This document shows, in pieces, positions 8,501-16,768 of a stretch of DNA of 64,000 bases. Source of the DNA: Selenomonas sputigena ATCC 35185 (GTDB lineage Bacteria > Bacillota > Negativicutes > Selenomonadales > Selenomonadaceae); contig NC_015437.1 in NCBI RefSeq assembly GCF_000208405.1, positions 1,977,501 through 2,041,500 on the forward strand, written 5' to 3'. A program made the position numbers and the translations under genes. The stretch's first letter is position 1, and every line of letters starts with the position of its first letter. Below the pieces are notes generated by a model. That model was not told the origin of the DNA, did no database searches, and was given only the letters and a program-made list of their open reading frames with translations.

Positions 8501-9850
8501 TGCCAAATCCGTCCCCTTGCCGCTCAATGCGATGTCCGCAGCGCACTTCCCCGTCAGGGAAAGACCGTCCACAGGCAGCACGGCGGCGATTTCCTCGCCC
8601 GAAAGCCCCTTCGCTTCGACGTGTGCGCTGTAGGAGCCGTCCGCCGTGCGGAGCATCCCCCCGCCCTCGAACGTGCCTCCCAAGGCTCCTGCCTCGCCGC
8701 TCGCCGTCAGAAGGCCGTCCTCGTAGTGCCCCTTTGCCTTCACCGCTGAAAGCGATGTGCCGTAGAGCGTTGCGGCTGAGGCTTCGCACTCTCCGTCAAC
8801 CTTCCAGTCCTGCGGCGTGCCGTAAACAGAAGCGAGGACGCGCACCGGACCTTGGAAAGGGCTCTGCGCCAAGATTTTCGACGGATCAAAGGCCGCGGAC
8901 TCGACGACGAAGTTGAAGCTCGGCACTTCCTCCTGCCAAGCGACCTTCCCATGAATGGACGTTTGCTGCTCTTCGGCAGAAGCACGCAAAAAGATGCGCG
9001 CCTCCTTGCCCGAAAAGACGACGAGTCCACGCGACGCCTCAACCTCCATGCCATGGACGAGCGCCTTCGCACCCGAAAGGCGCACGTCGCCCGCAAGCGA
9101 AACGTCATCCGCCTCGCGCACGAGCTTCAGCACCGTCTCGTCGACGTGCAGCGCCTGCGGCTCGATCTCGTCGGGAAGCACACCTTCGGGCAGGAATGCG
9201 ATATAGTCCATCGCATTGATATTTTCCCCCTTGAGCTTCAGTTCCTGCCGCTCTTTCGAGACTTCTCCCTCGACAGCGAGCGGTGCGCCCTTGCAGCTGG
9301 CCTCAGCTTCGACGGAGACAGAAGACTTGTGCACGAAGTCAAGCTCCGCCCCGATATCTTCCAAGGCGATTTCCTTGCCCGAAACGGCAACGTTCGCCTT
9401 TCCTTCCTTCACGCTGACCTTGCCGCAAAAATCATTTCCCCCTGCTTCCTGCTGCACGAGGTCGGCGACGTTCCAGCTTCCGTCCGCGCGCTGCTGCAGG
9501 GAAAGCTCCGGCTCTATGACCGTCACATGGGAAATCGCGGCAACAGGCGAGGCGGAAAGAGCCGCAAAGAGACTCATTTCCACCTCGGCGTGCGCAGCGC
9601 GAAGAATCTCCTCTCCCGCCCTGTCCTGCACCGCGATGCCGTCAAGGGCAAGCGTATGCCAAGACTCGACCCGCACGGCGTCGATGGCGACGGGAACGCC
9701 GAGCGACTCGGACGCCTTTGCAGAAAGCGTCCTGCCAGCCTCCTCAACGTAAGCGCCCGTGCGGGCGATGTAAGCCGCCGTGCCGCAAACGAGCGCAAAA
9801 AGGAAGAGCGCGATGACGACTGCAGCGAAAACAATGCTCCCCTTCTTCAT
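5516..9850 (-). CDS. tamB: TamB-family translocation/assembly (lipid-bridge) protein
   Basis: 1444 residues. One N-terminal TM anchor (MKKGSIVFAAVVIALFLFAL), an AsmA/TamB-like start, then more than 1000 residues of repeated beta-strand turns (recurring GTLDNP, GKGT, LSGAK units), as expected of a long periplasmic beta-taco. The C-terminal DUF490 domain (about 1100-1444) ends in Phe (GIEARIKF). Members of this family span the periplasm and are tied to phospholipid transport and to outer-membrane protein assembly. Size is normal. GAGGAGGAAG precedes the ATG. It sits between tolC and the sigma-factor gene, in one unit with mlaEFD, which supports a lipid-transport role. No tamA is visible; BamA nearby may be its partner. 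Confidence 0.93.
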   Translation of the reverse strand: MKKGSIVFAAVVIALFLFALVCGTAAYIARTGAYVEEAGRTLSAKASESLGVPVAIDAVRVESWHTLALDGIAVQDRAGEEILRAAHAEVEMSLFAALSASPVAAISHVTVIEPELSLQQRADGSWNVADLVQQEAGGNDFCGKVSVKEGKANVAVSGKEIALEDIGAELDFVHKSSVSVEAEASCKGAPLAVEGEVSKERQELKLKGENINAMDYIAFLPEGVLPDEIEPQALHVDETVLKLVREADDVSLAGDVRLSGAKALVHGMEVEASRGLVVFSGKEARIFLRASAEEQQTSIHGKVAWQEEVPSFNFVVESAAFDPSKILAQSPFQGPVRVLASVYGTPQDWKVDGECEASAATLYGTSLSAVKAKGHYEDGLLTASGEAGALGGTFEGGGMLRTADGSYSAHVEAKGLSGEEIAAVLPVDGLSLTGKCAADIALSGKGTDLADLLAYGTFSGEGASFGGVAAEKVSASFFKQGELLHFDNLNASFAAGGTLVVEGDVRGGTALDMRFYGTALPLALVDAFVPEAEGAGTLDIAGAVRGDASNPRIEADFEGTAGSLFHQPFDAFHGAVHGSADGIAIDRFSVERAGKETWIAEGSVGLTGERRIDLRVDSIGARMEDIAALVAPDQPITGNVDNTIRFTGTLDNPSAVGYIHLYRGSYNGYILSGMDGDYYLENGAVRLQDFHIFSPLVDVDLNGTVTRDGALDLYADVHDVSLDRFGSRLPYPVSGHGTFAGHIAGTLQSPEFIGVLDAKTLQLNGQAIESVHGELVYGADVLRAENIRFQQNGGAYAMKCTANLETQALGGILNVENGDVRALFAIANLKNDILDGRLNGTIRLGGTLDNPMAALDAVVVEGKVAGYEIRDMALGVKLADHVVTIDELHGRQGDGVFAAKGRIPLDGAAMDAQFAANGIPAGMVAKAAGADADVRGTIDLAVQFGGTLENPQANASVEVKNGGVGASTFDDMTGLASLKDSVINIEQLRVKKKLGERDYSASAKGKIPVRSLTVAADETVASSEQIDLSLALDDADLSLLPILSPAVEWAIGPTKGKVRVTGTLERPQFAGEVSLADGALKFKDVATPVTEMKARLRFFGSSITLEDCTGKMGTGSYRIAGRTSFGGGRWRDYALDFKADELSVVSSFYDGPLTADFHIEEGEMSGQKMPKLTGDIRIHHATLSIPSLPDAESTLPEMILDVGVTLGERVRFYDPALYDMRLSGAFRYGGTTQHVEPSGTILVERGTITYNKTRFTIRDGEAYFNQIGSFLPSLTLEAEAHVGKVRIFLHSKGPIGAMETHLSSMPEMSETEIVNLLTFQTPDLKSSQALTSLLTFGLSMTVLGEFETNVKNALGLDEFRIAGEDVTTTDKDVMKPGEVAHGLEYTLEVGKYINDRVMLRYKQGIGNKVREFGVRYDFNDRMSIYWNRNEDSQSVIGIEARIKF

Positions 9851-9919
9851 CGGCTCTTCCTCCTCGTTGTCTCTTTTTCAAGTTCTGCGGCACGAAAGGA
9901 CATCGCGGCTCGATGCGCT

Positions 9920-11491
9920 TTACATCTCCCCCGCTGCAGCCGCTTCGGCCGCCGCATCCTTCTCTGCTGTCTTGACAGGTGCGGTCTTGACGGGTGCGCC
10001 ATGCGTCACGGGAATCATCGCATCGTCCTTCGCCGTGCGGCTCTTCTGGCTCTTCTCATCGAGCAGCTTCTGCTCGACAGCCATCTTCTCCGCTGCCTCA
10101 TCCGTATGGTAGAGCGCCGTCTCAGCCTGCTCCTTCGCCGCCTTATAATACTTGGCATCGACTTTCTCACGGTAGGAAACGGTGTCGAGATCGACGGGCA
10201 GACCCATGGCTCGGTCCAGCGCCGCCTTGCTGAGGTTGTAGTTGTAGAGCGCATCGTAGTAATTCGTCTGCGCCGCGACGAGCTTTTCGTCGGCGTCCGT
10301 CACGTCGAGGTTCGTGCCGACACCCGCCGTGTAGCGCACCTGCGCAATCTTGAAGTCCTCGACGGCATGCTCGACGGCGACGCTCGTCGTCTTGATGTTC
10401 TTCTCCGCCGCCAGAAGACTCAGGTACGCCGTCTGCACGTCGAGCGCAATCTGCTCGCGCGTGTCCTCCGCCGCCTGCTGCAGCTTGTGCACCGCCGCAC
10501 GCTTCTGGTTCACCTGCGCCTGCGTCACGTTGTTGTCAAAGGCCGCCCAGTTCGCCTGTATGCCGATCGACCAAGTGTCCGCCGAATCCGTGTTGTTGGA
10601 AAAGAGGCTGTCGCCGCCGACCGTGCGGGATGCCGCTGCGCTGACCTGCGGCAGCGAAGCGCCGCGCGTCGCCTCCATGGCAGCGTTCGCCTGACGCACG
10701 GCATAGTCCGCCGCAATGCCGTCCGCACGGTGCGCGAGCGCGTACTCCGTGCAATCCTCAAGGCTCAGATCATACTTTCTGTAGGCGAGTTCATCCGCCA
10801 ACGAGAGCTTCGTACCCGTCGGCAAGCCGATGATCTTGTTGAGTTCGGCGATGGCGACGTCGTAGTTGTTCGTCACGTTCACGAGACTCTGCTCAGCGTT
10901 CGCGAGCGAGACCTGGGATGCGAGTACATCGGAACGCGCGACCGTGCCCACCTTGTACTGCGCGTTGACATTTGCCAGATGACTCTTCAAATTGGCGACG
11001 GACATCTCGCCGACCTTGATGAGATTGCGGTATTCGAGCGCCTTGAAATATTGTCCCGTCGTCTGATACCGCACCGCCTGCTTCGTGCCTTCGAGCGCGA
11101 GATCGGCATTGTTCACGCCGTAGCGCGCCGCCTCGATGCCGTGCTCGATGCTGCCGCCCGTGTAGAGCGGGAAGGAAAGCGCCGCGCTGCTCCGAAAAGC
11201 ATAGTCGTGGTCATACATCTTGTATGCCTTGCCGCCGACGCGGTTGCCCTGCGTCGAGAGCGTGAGTTTCGGGCCTGCCGTGCGGCGCGCCTCATGGTAT
11301 GCCCAGTCCGCCGCATCCACATCGGTCACGGACGACTTGATCGAGCGATTGTTCTCAAGCGCCAGTTCCACGCTCTCGGAGAGTGCGAGAGAGCGCGTCT
11401 CCGCTGCGGACGCAGATGCGAAGCTCAGGGAGAAAAGCCCGCCCGCGACGAGCGCCGCAAGCTTCTTGGAAAAATATTTTGACTGCTTCAC
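9920..11491 (-). CDS. tolC: TolC-family outer-membrane efflux protein
   Basis: 523 residues. Signal peptide (about 1-29, cleavage at ASA-AE), then two repeats of the outer-membrane-factor fold (about 35-240 and 250-440), each starting with SLALSESVELALENNRSIK-like or LSLEDCTEYALAHRADG-like helices and ending in PLYTGG/WAAFD barrel strands. The C-terminal 70 residues are Ala/Lys/Glu-rich and low in complexity. TolC proteins form trimeric exit ducts through the outer membrane for export pumps. No pump gene is adjacent; the gene lies between mlaD and tamB in the envelope operon, so the partner pump must be elsewhere. Confidence 0.93.
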   Translation of the reverse strand: MKQSKYFSKKLAALVAGGLFSLSFASASAAETRSLALSESVELALENNRSIKSSVTDVDAADWAYHEARRTAGPKLTLSTQGNRVGGKAYKMYDHDYAFRSSAALSFPLYTGGSIEHGIEAARYGVNNADLALEGTKQAVRYQTTGQYFKALEYRNLIKVGEMSVANLKSHLANVNAQYKVGTVARSDVLASQVSLANAEQSLVNVTNNYDVAIAELNKIIGLPTGTKLSLADELAYRKYDLSLEDCTEYALAHRADGIAADYAVRQANAAMEATRGASLPQVSAAASRTVGGDSLFSNNTDSADTWSIGIQANWAAFDNNVTQAQVNQKRAAVHKLQQAAEDTREQIALDVQTAYLSLLAAEKNIKTTSVAVEHAVEDFKIAQVRYTAGVGTNLDVTDADEKLVAAQTNYYDALYNYNLSKAALDRAMGLPVDLDTVSYREKVDAKYYKAAKEQAETALYHTDEAAEKMAVEQKLLDEKSQKSRTAKDDAMIPVTHGAPVKTAPVKTAEKDAAAEAAAAGEM

Positions 11492-11502
11492 AATGATTCC
11501 TC

Positions 11503-12786
11503 CTAAAATGACTGGTGCAGACCGAAGTAGGCGGCGCGCCGCTCGCTGCGGTTGAGATCTTTGAGTTGACCCATCAAATACGTATCTTCACGCAGACGGT
11601 ACTTGGCGGAAAGGCGCAGCCGGAAATCGTCGGGGTCGTAGGCGTCGGCGGAGAAGAGCCAGCGATTTCCAACATTCGCATCAAGACCGACGCCCGGCTC
11701 GCCCGCGATGAGTCCCGCGCGTGCGCCGAGTCTGCCCTTCGTGCGGCCGACCTCAAGATTCAAATCGTTCCCCTCGCCGATGTCCTCGACGCCGACGCGC
11801 AGGAAGCGATCGGGCCTGTCCTCCTTGGAAACGTCGACGTTGAAGTTCGTGATCCAGTCGCGATTCTTGCCGCTGTAGAGAATGTCAACCGAAGGCTGCG
11901 TTTCTATGCTGCTTAAGTTATCGAGCGTGTCGTTCGCCTTCTCTGTGACGGCGCGCGCCTGATGGATCGTCGCCTTGAGATCTTCGCGCACCGTGGGATC
12001 GCCCGTGATGTCGTGCAGTTCCTCCGCCACCTGCCGGATGTTCTCGCTCGCCCTGGCGACGTTCAGCAGTGTCAGACGAAGATTTGCAGCCGTCGCGCCG
12101 CCGTCAGAGACATCTGCCGCCATCTGGCGCACCGTCTCCGTCGTCGCGGAAAGGTTCGCGAGGATTATCTGCATCTCCTCCATCATCGCGTGCATATTGC
12201 CCTCGTTCTGCAGCGCAACGCGCCCGAGCACAGCCGTGAGGTCGCGGATGTGCGCCGTGACCTCGCGCACATTTTCCGCCGATCCGAGGACGGATTCCTT
12301 CATGCGCGGATTGCCGAGGATGTCGTTCAACGAACCGAGGAGGTCATGCACGTCGGCCACCGCCTCGCTCACATTCTCAAGCACGGAATCGACGCTCGTC
12401 TCATCCGTGCCGATGACGAAGTCGCCGTCCTTCAAGTAATCCGTACTCTTCGATCCAGCCGGCGAGATGAGGACGAACTTGTCGCCGAGGACGCTGTTCG
12501 CCGCGAGAGAGATTCGCGCATCGCGCGGGATCTGAATGTCGGGATGGACGGAGAGCGTCACGCGCACGCCCGTCCCCTCCGGCTCAATGGCCTTGACCTT
12601 GCCCGCGAGCACGCCCGCATAGCGCACGTCCGCTTCCGGGGCAAGCCCCACGACCTGCGTGAATCCTACATAAATCGTATAATTGCGGCTCGTCGAAAAA
12701 GAAAATCCCTGAAGCTGCAGGAGCACTGCCGTCAAAATCGCGATGCCGAGAAGCGTGAACGCTCCCACCTTCGCTTCCGTCGTCAT
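11503..12786 (-). CDS. mlaD: MlaD-like MCE-domain lipid transport protein with C-terminal barrel-like extension
   Basis: 427 residues, more than twice proteobacterial MlaD. An N-terminal TM (about 8-28) is followed by a single MCE domain (about 35-115: YTIYVGFTQVVGLAPEADVRYAGV, VLGDKFVLISPAG), a long helical rod (about 135-285), and a C-terminal 140 residues of alternating strands (FNVDVSKEDRPDRFLRVGVE, LRLSAKYRLREDTYLMGQLKDL) ending in Phe. A transenvelope MlaD with a C-terminal outer-membrane barrel has been reported for Veillonella, and this protein fits that plan. Its ATG overlaps the mlaF stop (ATGA). It works with MlaE and MlaF to move phospholipids between the membranes. Confidence 0.93.
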   Translation of the reverse strand: MTTEAKVGAFTLLGIAILTAVLLQLQGFSFSTSRNYTIYVGFTQVVGLAPEADVRYAGVLAGKVKAIEPEGTGVRVTLSVHPDIQIPRDARISLAANSVLGDKFVLISPAGSKSTDYLKDGDFVIGTDETSVDSVLENVSEAVADVHDLLGSLNDILGNPRMKESVLGSAENVREVTAHIRDLTAVLGRVALQNEGNMHAMMEEMQIILANLSATTETVRQMAADVSDGGATAANLRLTLLNVARASENIRQVAEELHDITGDPTVREDLKATIHQARAVTEKANDTLDNLSSIETQPSVDILYSGKNRDWITNFNVDVSKEDRPDRFLRVGVEDIGEGNDLNLEVGRTKGRLGARAGLIAGEPGVGLDANVGNRWLFSADAYDPDDFRLRLSAKYRLREDTYLMGQLKDLNRSERRAAYFGLHQSF

Positions 12787-13532
12787 AAACTCGCCTCCTT
12801 CTCTTCCGTCTCCACCGCGCGAAAAAACGCGCGGACGCGCGGATCTTCGAGCTTTCTGAACCCTTCGACCGTATCGAGCGCTATGAGCGATCCCTTGTGC
12901 AGCATGGCGATGCGGTCGGCGATGCGGCAGGCGCTCGCCATGTCATGCGTCACGACGACGCTCGTCACGCCAAGATTCCTCTGCGTCTCGATGATGAGGT
13001 CGTCGATCTTCGCCGACGTCAGGGGATCGAGTCCCGAACTCGGCTCATCGTAGAGGATGATGGACGGGTCGATGGCGATGGCGCGCGCCAAGCTCACGCG
13101 CTTCTTCATGCCGCCCGACAATTCCCCCGGCATCATGCGCTCGCTGCCGTCAAGGCCGACGAGATGCAGCTTCTCGCGCACAATGCGCACGATCTCCGCC
13201 TCCTTGAGACGCTTGTGCTCGCGAAGCCCGAAGGCGACGTTCTCCCCTACGGTCATGGAGTCGAAGAGCGCCGAATACTGGAAGACCATGCCCATCCTCA
13301 GGCGCACCCGGTCAAGCTCGTTTTCCGTCATCTGTGAGATTTCGGCGTCATCGATCCAGATCCTGCCCGAGGTCGGGCGGATCAGCCCGATGATGAGCCG
13401 GAGAAGCGTACTCTTGCCCGAACCCGAGCCGCCGATGACGGCGAGCGTCTCACCGTCTTTGACGCAGAGATCGAGAGGGTGCAGCACCTCATGGGAAGCG
13501 AAGCTCTTCGTCACACCTTCCAGCCGTATCAT
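12783..13532 (-). CDS. mlaF: MlaF, ABC transporter ATP-binding protein (phospholipid transport)
   Basis: 249 residues. Walker A GGSGSGKST (about 36-44), Q-loop in MVFQYSALFDSM, signature LSGGMKKR, Walker B IILYDEPSSGLDP and the switch His in VVVTHDM. FQYSALFDSMTV and the Met/Lys-type signature are typical of the Mla/Ttg2/Mkl group. The ATG at 13532 has GAGG 8 bases upstream; a GTG three codons earlier is also possible. It powers lipid movement through MlaE and sits in the mlaE-mlaF-mlaD order with an ATGA overlap to mlaD. Confidence 0.95.
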   Translation of the reverse strand: MIRLEGVTKSFASHEVLHPLDLCVKDGETLAVIGGSGSGKSTLLRLIIGLIRPTSGRIWIDDAEISQMTENELDRVRLRMGMVFQYSALFDSMTVGENVAFGLREHKRLKEAEIVRIVREKLHLVGLDGSERMMPGELSGGMKKRVSLARAIAIDPSIILYDEPSSGLDPLTSAKIDDLIIETQRNLGVTSVVVTHDMASACRIADRIAMLHKGSLIALDTVEGFRKLEDPRVRAFFRAVETEEKEASL

Positions 13533-13550
13533 ATCTTCCACCTCAGCCCG

Positions 13551-14321
13551 TCAATAAAGCAAGAACGACAGGAACACATTCAAAAAGAAAATGCAGACGA
13601 TCGCCGCCACGACGCTCTTCGTCGTGGCGCGTCCCACGCCCTCCGCCCCCTCGGGCGCATGAAGCCCGTACCATGCGCCGAGGACGGCGATGACGATGCC
13701 GAACACCGCCGCCTTGATGAGTCCGCCCGTGACGTCGTGCGGCACGGCAAAGACGTGGATGGAGTTCGTGAAGGTATAGGAGGCAATGCCCGCATAGTGC
13801 ACAGCGACAAACCAGCCGCCGAAGACGCCGATAACGTCACCGAAGATCGTCAGGAGCGGCACCATGCACATGCACGCGATCATGCGAGGCACGACGAGGT
13901 AGCCGATGGGACTCGTCGCCATGACGCGCAGGGCGTCGATCTGCTCCGTGACCTTCATCGTGCTGATCTCCGCCGTGATGGCAGACCCCACGCGCCCTGC
14001 ACAGACGACGCCGACGAGCACGGGGCCAAGCTCGCGCCCGATGGCGATGGCTATGACGCCGCCGATCGTCGACTGCGCGCCGAAGCGTATGAACTCATGC
14101 GCGACCTGCAGCGTCATGACCATGCCCGTGAAAAGCATCGTCAAGGAGACGATGGCGAACGAGTCGACGCCGAGATGCGACATCTGCGCGAAGATGTGTC
14201 GGAAGCGCAAGGGGCGGCACATCTCTTTGACGGCAGCGGCAAGGAGCAAAATAACGGAGCCGACCCACTCGAATCTTTCGAGCACGAACGAACCGATTTT
14301 CTCCAACAGCCGCATCATCAT
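13551..14321 (-). CDS. mlaE: MlaE, ABC transporter permease (phospholipid transport)
   Basis: 256 residues, normal family length. About five to six TM segments, with the conserved MlaE core FTGMVMTLQVAHEFIRFGA, ELGPVLVGVVCAGRVGSAITAEI and EQIDALRVMATSPIGYLVVPR (the loop that contacts the ATPase). The ATG overlaps the stop of the S55 gene by four bases, so the S55 protein, MlaE, MlaF and MlaD are probably made from one message. Confidence 0.95.
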   Translation of the reverse strand: MMMRLLEKIGSFVLERFEWVGSVILLLAAAVKEMCRPLRFRHIFAQMSHLGVDSFAIVSLTMLFTGMVMTLQVAHEFIRFGAQSTIGGVIAIAIGRELGPVLVGVVCAGRVGSAITAEISTMKVTEQIDALRVMATSPIGYLVVPRMIACMCMVPLLTIFGDVIGVFGGWFVAVHYAGIASYTFTNSIHVFAVPHDVTGGLIKAAVFGIVIAVLGAWYGLHAPEGAEGVGRATTKSVVAAIVCIFFLNVFLSFLLY

Positions 14322-16711
14322 CTCTTATCCTCTTCCTCAATCAGCAATGAAGTATGGATCACATTGTCTATGACATAGCCCGTCTCGAACTTCGCCTCAA
14401 AGGGATTGCCCTGCTTCTTCGCTTTCTGCCCGAGGAGGTCAATGCGCTTCTCCTGTTTCTTCCGCGGTGCGCTCTCCTGCTTCTTCAGACGCTTCTTCGC
14501 TTCCTTCTTCTCCTCCGCCGAAAGGGGCAGTTTCGGCGCGATCGCAGGCGCTACGATGATCTCATTGTTCCTGCCGAGCTGCAGGAACTGCTTGAGCTTG
14601 TCCGCCGTCGTCTGCGTCTTGTCCTCCTCGGCGCTCGTATCGATGCCGAGCGCGTTCTGCAAAAGAGCCGCCGTCACGGGGATGAAACTGCCGCCGCGCA
14701 CATCGAGACTCAGGACGCCCGGCGCTTGGCTCTCCGGCACATGGTAGGGAATCAGCAGCTCTTCCTTCTCCCTGCGGAAGGGCTTGATCGTCGTGCGGAA
14801 GTTCACCGTCTCCCCCGGCTTTGCCGATGGCTTTTCGGGCACAGCGGAAATCAAAGAGGCCGTCTTGCGCGTACTCTCCATCTCGATGTCGACGTCAATC
14901 GAAGTCACGTCGGCTTCCTTCTCCGTATTCTGACAGAGGAGCGTCATGACCTGCGCCAACTCGCCCACCGAAGCCTGTCCAACATCCGAGGCCGTATAGT
15001 ACATGTTCGAGCGCTCGATTTTGCCATCCTCGCCCGCCGTCGTGCGAATCGTGAACTTGAGGTTCGCCGTCGCCTCGCCGATCGTATCCGACGTCTTTCC
15101 CATCGCCGCGTAAGCGATGCCAGGCACGAGAATCGGCAGAAAATCCTCGTCGTAGGCGATCTGCGCCGCAAACTTTCTGTCGTAGCCGAGCGACGTGTCC
15201 TTCACGCGCACGCGCATCGGCACACTCTCGGGAAACGCGCCGATGATGCCGGCGACGCCCGCCTCTCGATCCTGATTGATGCGCCCGATGATGTTGCCGA
15301 TGCTCGCAATCTTCATGCCGTCCGTCGGACCGCTGATCGTGCCGACGACCTTAGCGTCCGTCATGAAGTAGTTGACATTCCCCTTGTGCAGGAACGGATG
15401 CCCAAAGGCGAGCACGCGCTTTCCATCGACCGCCGTCACCGTTCCCGTCGCTCCGACGGAAAAATCGCCGTAGGAGACGGCGACGCCGACGGCGCTCCCG
15501 GGCGCGAGAGCCGCATCATAGACGACATGCGCACCTGGCGTCGGCGTGCCGAAGGCCGGCATCTCGCCCGCCTTGAACCCGAGGGCGGAAAGCTTCTCCT
15601 CCATATAGGCGGAGCCGCTTCTGCCGAATCCTGCGAGATAGAGCGCCGATTTCGCCTGCGTCTCGTGCTTCTTCGCTGCTGGCTTCGCGCCTTCTTCAGC
15701 GATGGGCTTCTTCTCCGCCGGTTTCTTTGATGCCCCTGCCGGTTCTTTCGTCTCCTTCGCCGGCTCTTTCATCGCCTCGGCGGGTTGCTTCTCTACCTCA
15801 GCAGAATTTCCCTTCGCCTTGGAAGGCTTCTTCCTCGCTTCTTCGGGTTTTTCGCTTTCCGCTGCAGGCTTCTTCTCCGCTTCTGCAGGCTTTTTCTTTT
15901 CTCCCGCAGGCTTCTTTTCTGCCTTTGCAGAGTCTCCCTGCTCAGCCGCAGGTTTCTTCTCTGCTTTTTCCTTCTTTTCTTCTGCAGCCGCGGGCTTCTT
16001 CTCTGCCTTTTCCATCTTTGCCTCAGCTGCTGCAGGCTTTTCCTTCTCCGCTTTCTTTCTCTTTTCGGGGTCTTTTCCCTGCTTTTCTGCCGGCTTCTTG
16101 TCGGGCTTTTCTGCCGTTTCCTCGGCTAGCTCCGGCAATTCTTCCTTTTCGAGTTTGGCGCGCTTTCCTGCCGCCTGCTCCGCCCCGCCTGTGCCGCCTT
16201 CGCCAGCGCCTTCACCGACGTCCTCGCCCGTGCCTTCGCCCATCGGCTCATCGGCGTCCGCTGCCTTTTCCTTTTTTTCCTTCTTCAGATGAACCGCCTT
16301 GTAGTCGGGCATATCCCAGATCGGCAGCATCTCATCGATCGGTGTGATGAAGAACGTATAGAGGCTCATTCCCTTAATGCCCGCTGAAAGCGCGCCGACG
16401 AGCGCCCCATCCACATAGACGGGGCTGCCGCTCATGCCCTGCAGCGTGCCGCCCGTGCGCTCGACGACAGGGCCTGACGCCTTCGCCATGATGCGATTCG
16501 TCGAAGAGCCTTCCTCGTACGTGCCGACGACATCGACATGGAACGGCACGATCTCGCCCGACTCGTCGACCACGGTGTACGCCGTTCCCTCCATACCCGG
16601 GTATACCTCCGAAAGCGGCAGCGTCGGCGGCAGGGAAGCCGCTGTCGCCACCCCCATGGAAAGAGACAGAGACAGACCGAGCGCGAGCATCTTCTTTTTG
16701 AAATTACGCAA
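14318..16711 (-). CDS. SpoIVB-type S55 peptidase-like secreted protein with low-complexity insert
   Basis: 797 residues. I start it at TTG 16711 (AGGTGA just upstream), giving MRNFKKKMLALGLSLSLSMG and a signal peptide cut near ATA-AS. Residues 40-115 match the second half of the SpoIVB S55 domain, with the nucleophile motif GMSGSP (Ser about 95). Residues about 150-340 are a Lys/Glu/Pro/Ala low-complexity insert (AEKKPA-type repeats). Residues 420-500 match the first half of S55, including a His in AFGHPF and IGNIIGRINQDREAGVAGIIG. The two halves are thus swapped relative to Bacillus SpoIVB, and there is no PDZ domain. A sporulation role is unlikely here; it starts the mlaEFD unit and may act on envelope proteins. 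Whether it is an active protease is unknown. Confidence 0.78.
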   Translation of the reverse strand: MRNFKKKMLALGLSLSLSMGVATAASLPPTLPLSEVYPGMEGTAYTVVDESGEIVPFHVDVVGTYEEGSSTNRIMAKASGPVVERTGGTLQGMSGSPVYVDGALVGALSAGIKGMSLYTFFITPIDEMLPIWDMPDYKAVHLKKEKKEKAADADEPMGEGTGEDVGEGAGEGGTGGAEQAAGKRAKLEKEELPELAEETAEKPDKKPAEKQGKDPEKRKKAEKEKPAAAEAKMEKAEKKPAAAEEKKEKAEKKPAAEQGDSAKAEKKPAGEKKKPAEAEKKPAAESEKPEEARKKPSKAKGNSAEVEKQPAEAMKEPAKETKEPAGASKKPAEKKPIAEEGAKPAAKKHETQAKSALYLAGFGRSGSAYMEEKLSALGFKAGEMPAFGTPTPGAHVVYDAALAPGSAVGVAVSYGDFSVGATGTVTAVDGKRVLAFGHPFLHKGNVNYFMTDAKVVGTISGPTDGMKIASIGNIIGRINQDREAGVAGIIGAFPESVPMRVRVKDTSLGYDRKFAAQIAYDEDFLPILVPGIAYAAMGKTSDTIGEATANLKFTIRTTAGEDGKIERSNMYYTASDVGQASVGELAQVMTLLCQNTEKEADVTSIDVDIEMESTRKTASLISAVPEKPSAKPGETVNFRTTIKPFRREKEELLIPYHVPESQAPGVLSLDVRGGSFIPVTAALLQNALGIDTSAEEDKTQTTADKLKQFLQLGRNNEIIVAPAIAPKLPLSAEEKKEAKKRLKKQESAPRKKQEKRIDLLGQKAKKQGNPFEAKFETGYVIDNVIHTSLLIEEEDKR

Positions 16712-16744
16712 ATATATCACCTCGTACAGATTGGAGAGCGGCAC

Positions 16745-16764
16745 AAAAGAGGGAGTCTTCCCTC
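16745..16764 (-). terminator. Weak leftward terminator/attenuator after the barrel-sandwich gene
   Basis: A 6-bp perfect stem (GAGGGA/TCCCTC, 16749-16754 and 16759-16764) with a 4-base loop is followed leftward by TTTT. It lies in the 57-bp gap before the S55 gene and could lower read-through into the mla unit. Confidence 0.4.
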
Positions 16765-16768
16765 GCAG

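Noticed and set aside
5642-8749. 1035-codon + strand frame opposite tamB
   Set aside because: Antisense shadow of tamB. Its composition (Arg, His, Val, Leu-rich) has no domain pattern; tamB on the other strand has clear family features.
8852-11482. 876-codon + strand frame opposite tamB and tolC
   Set aside because: Spans two well-supported genes on the minus strand and has no recognisable motif.
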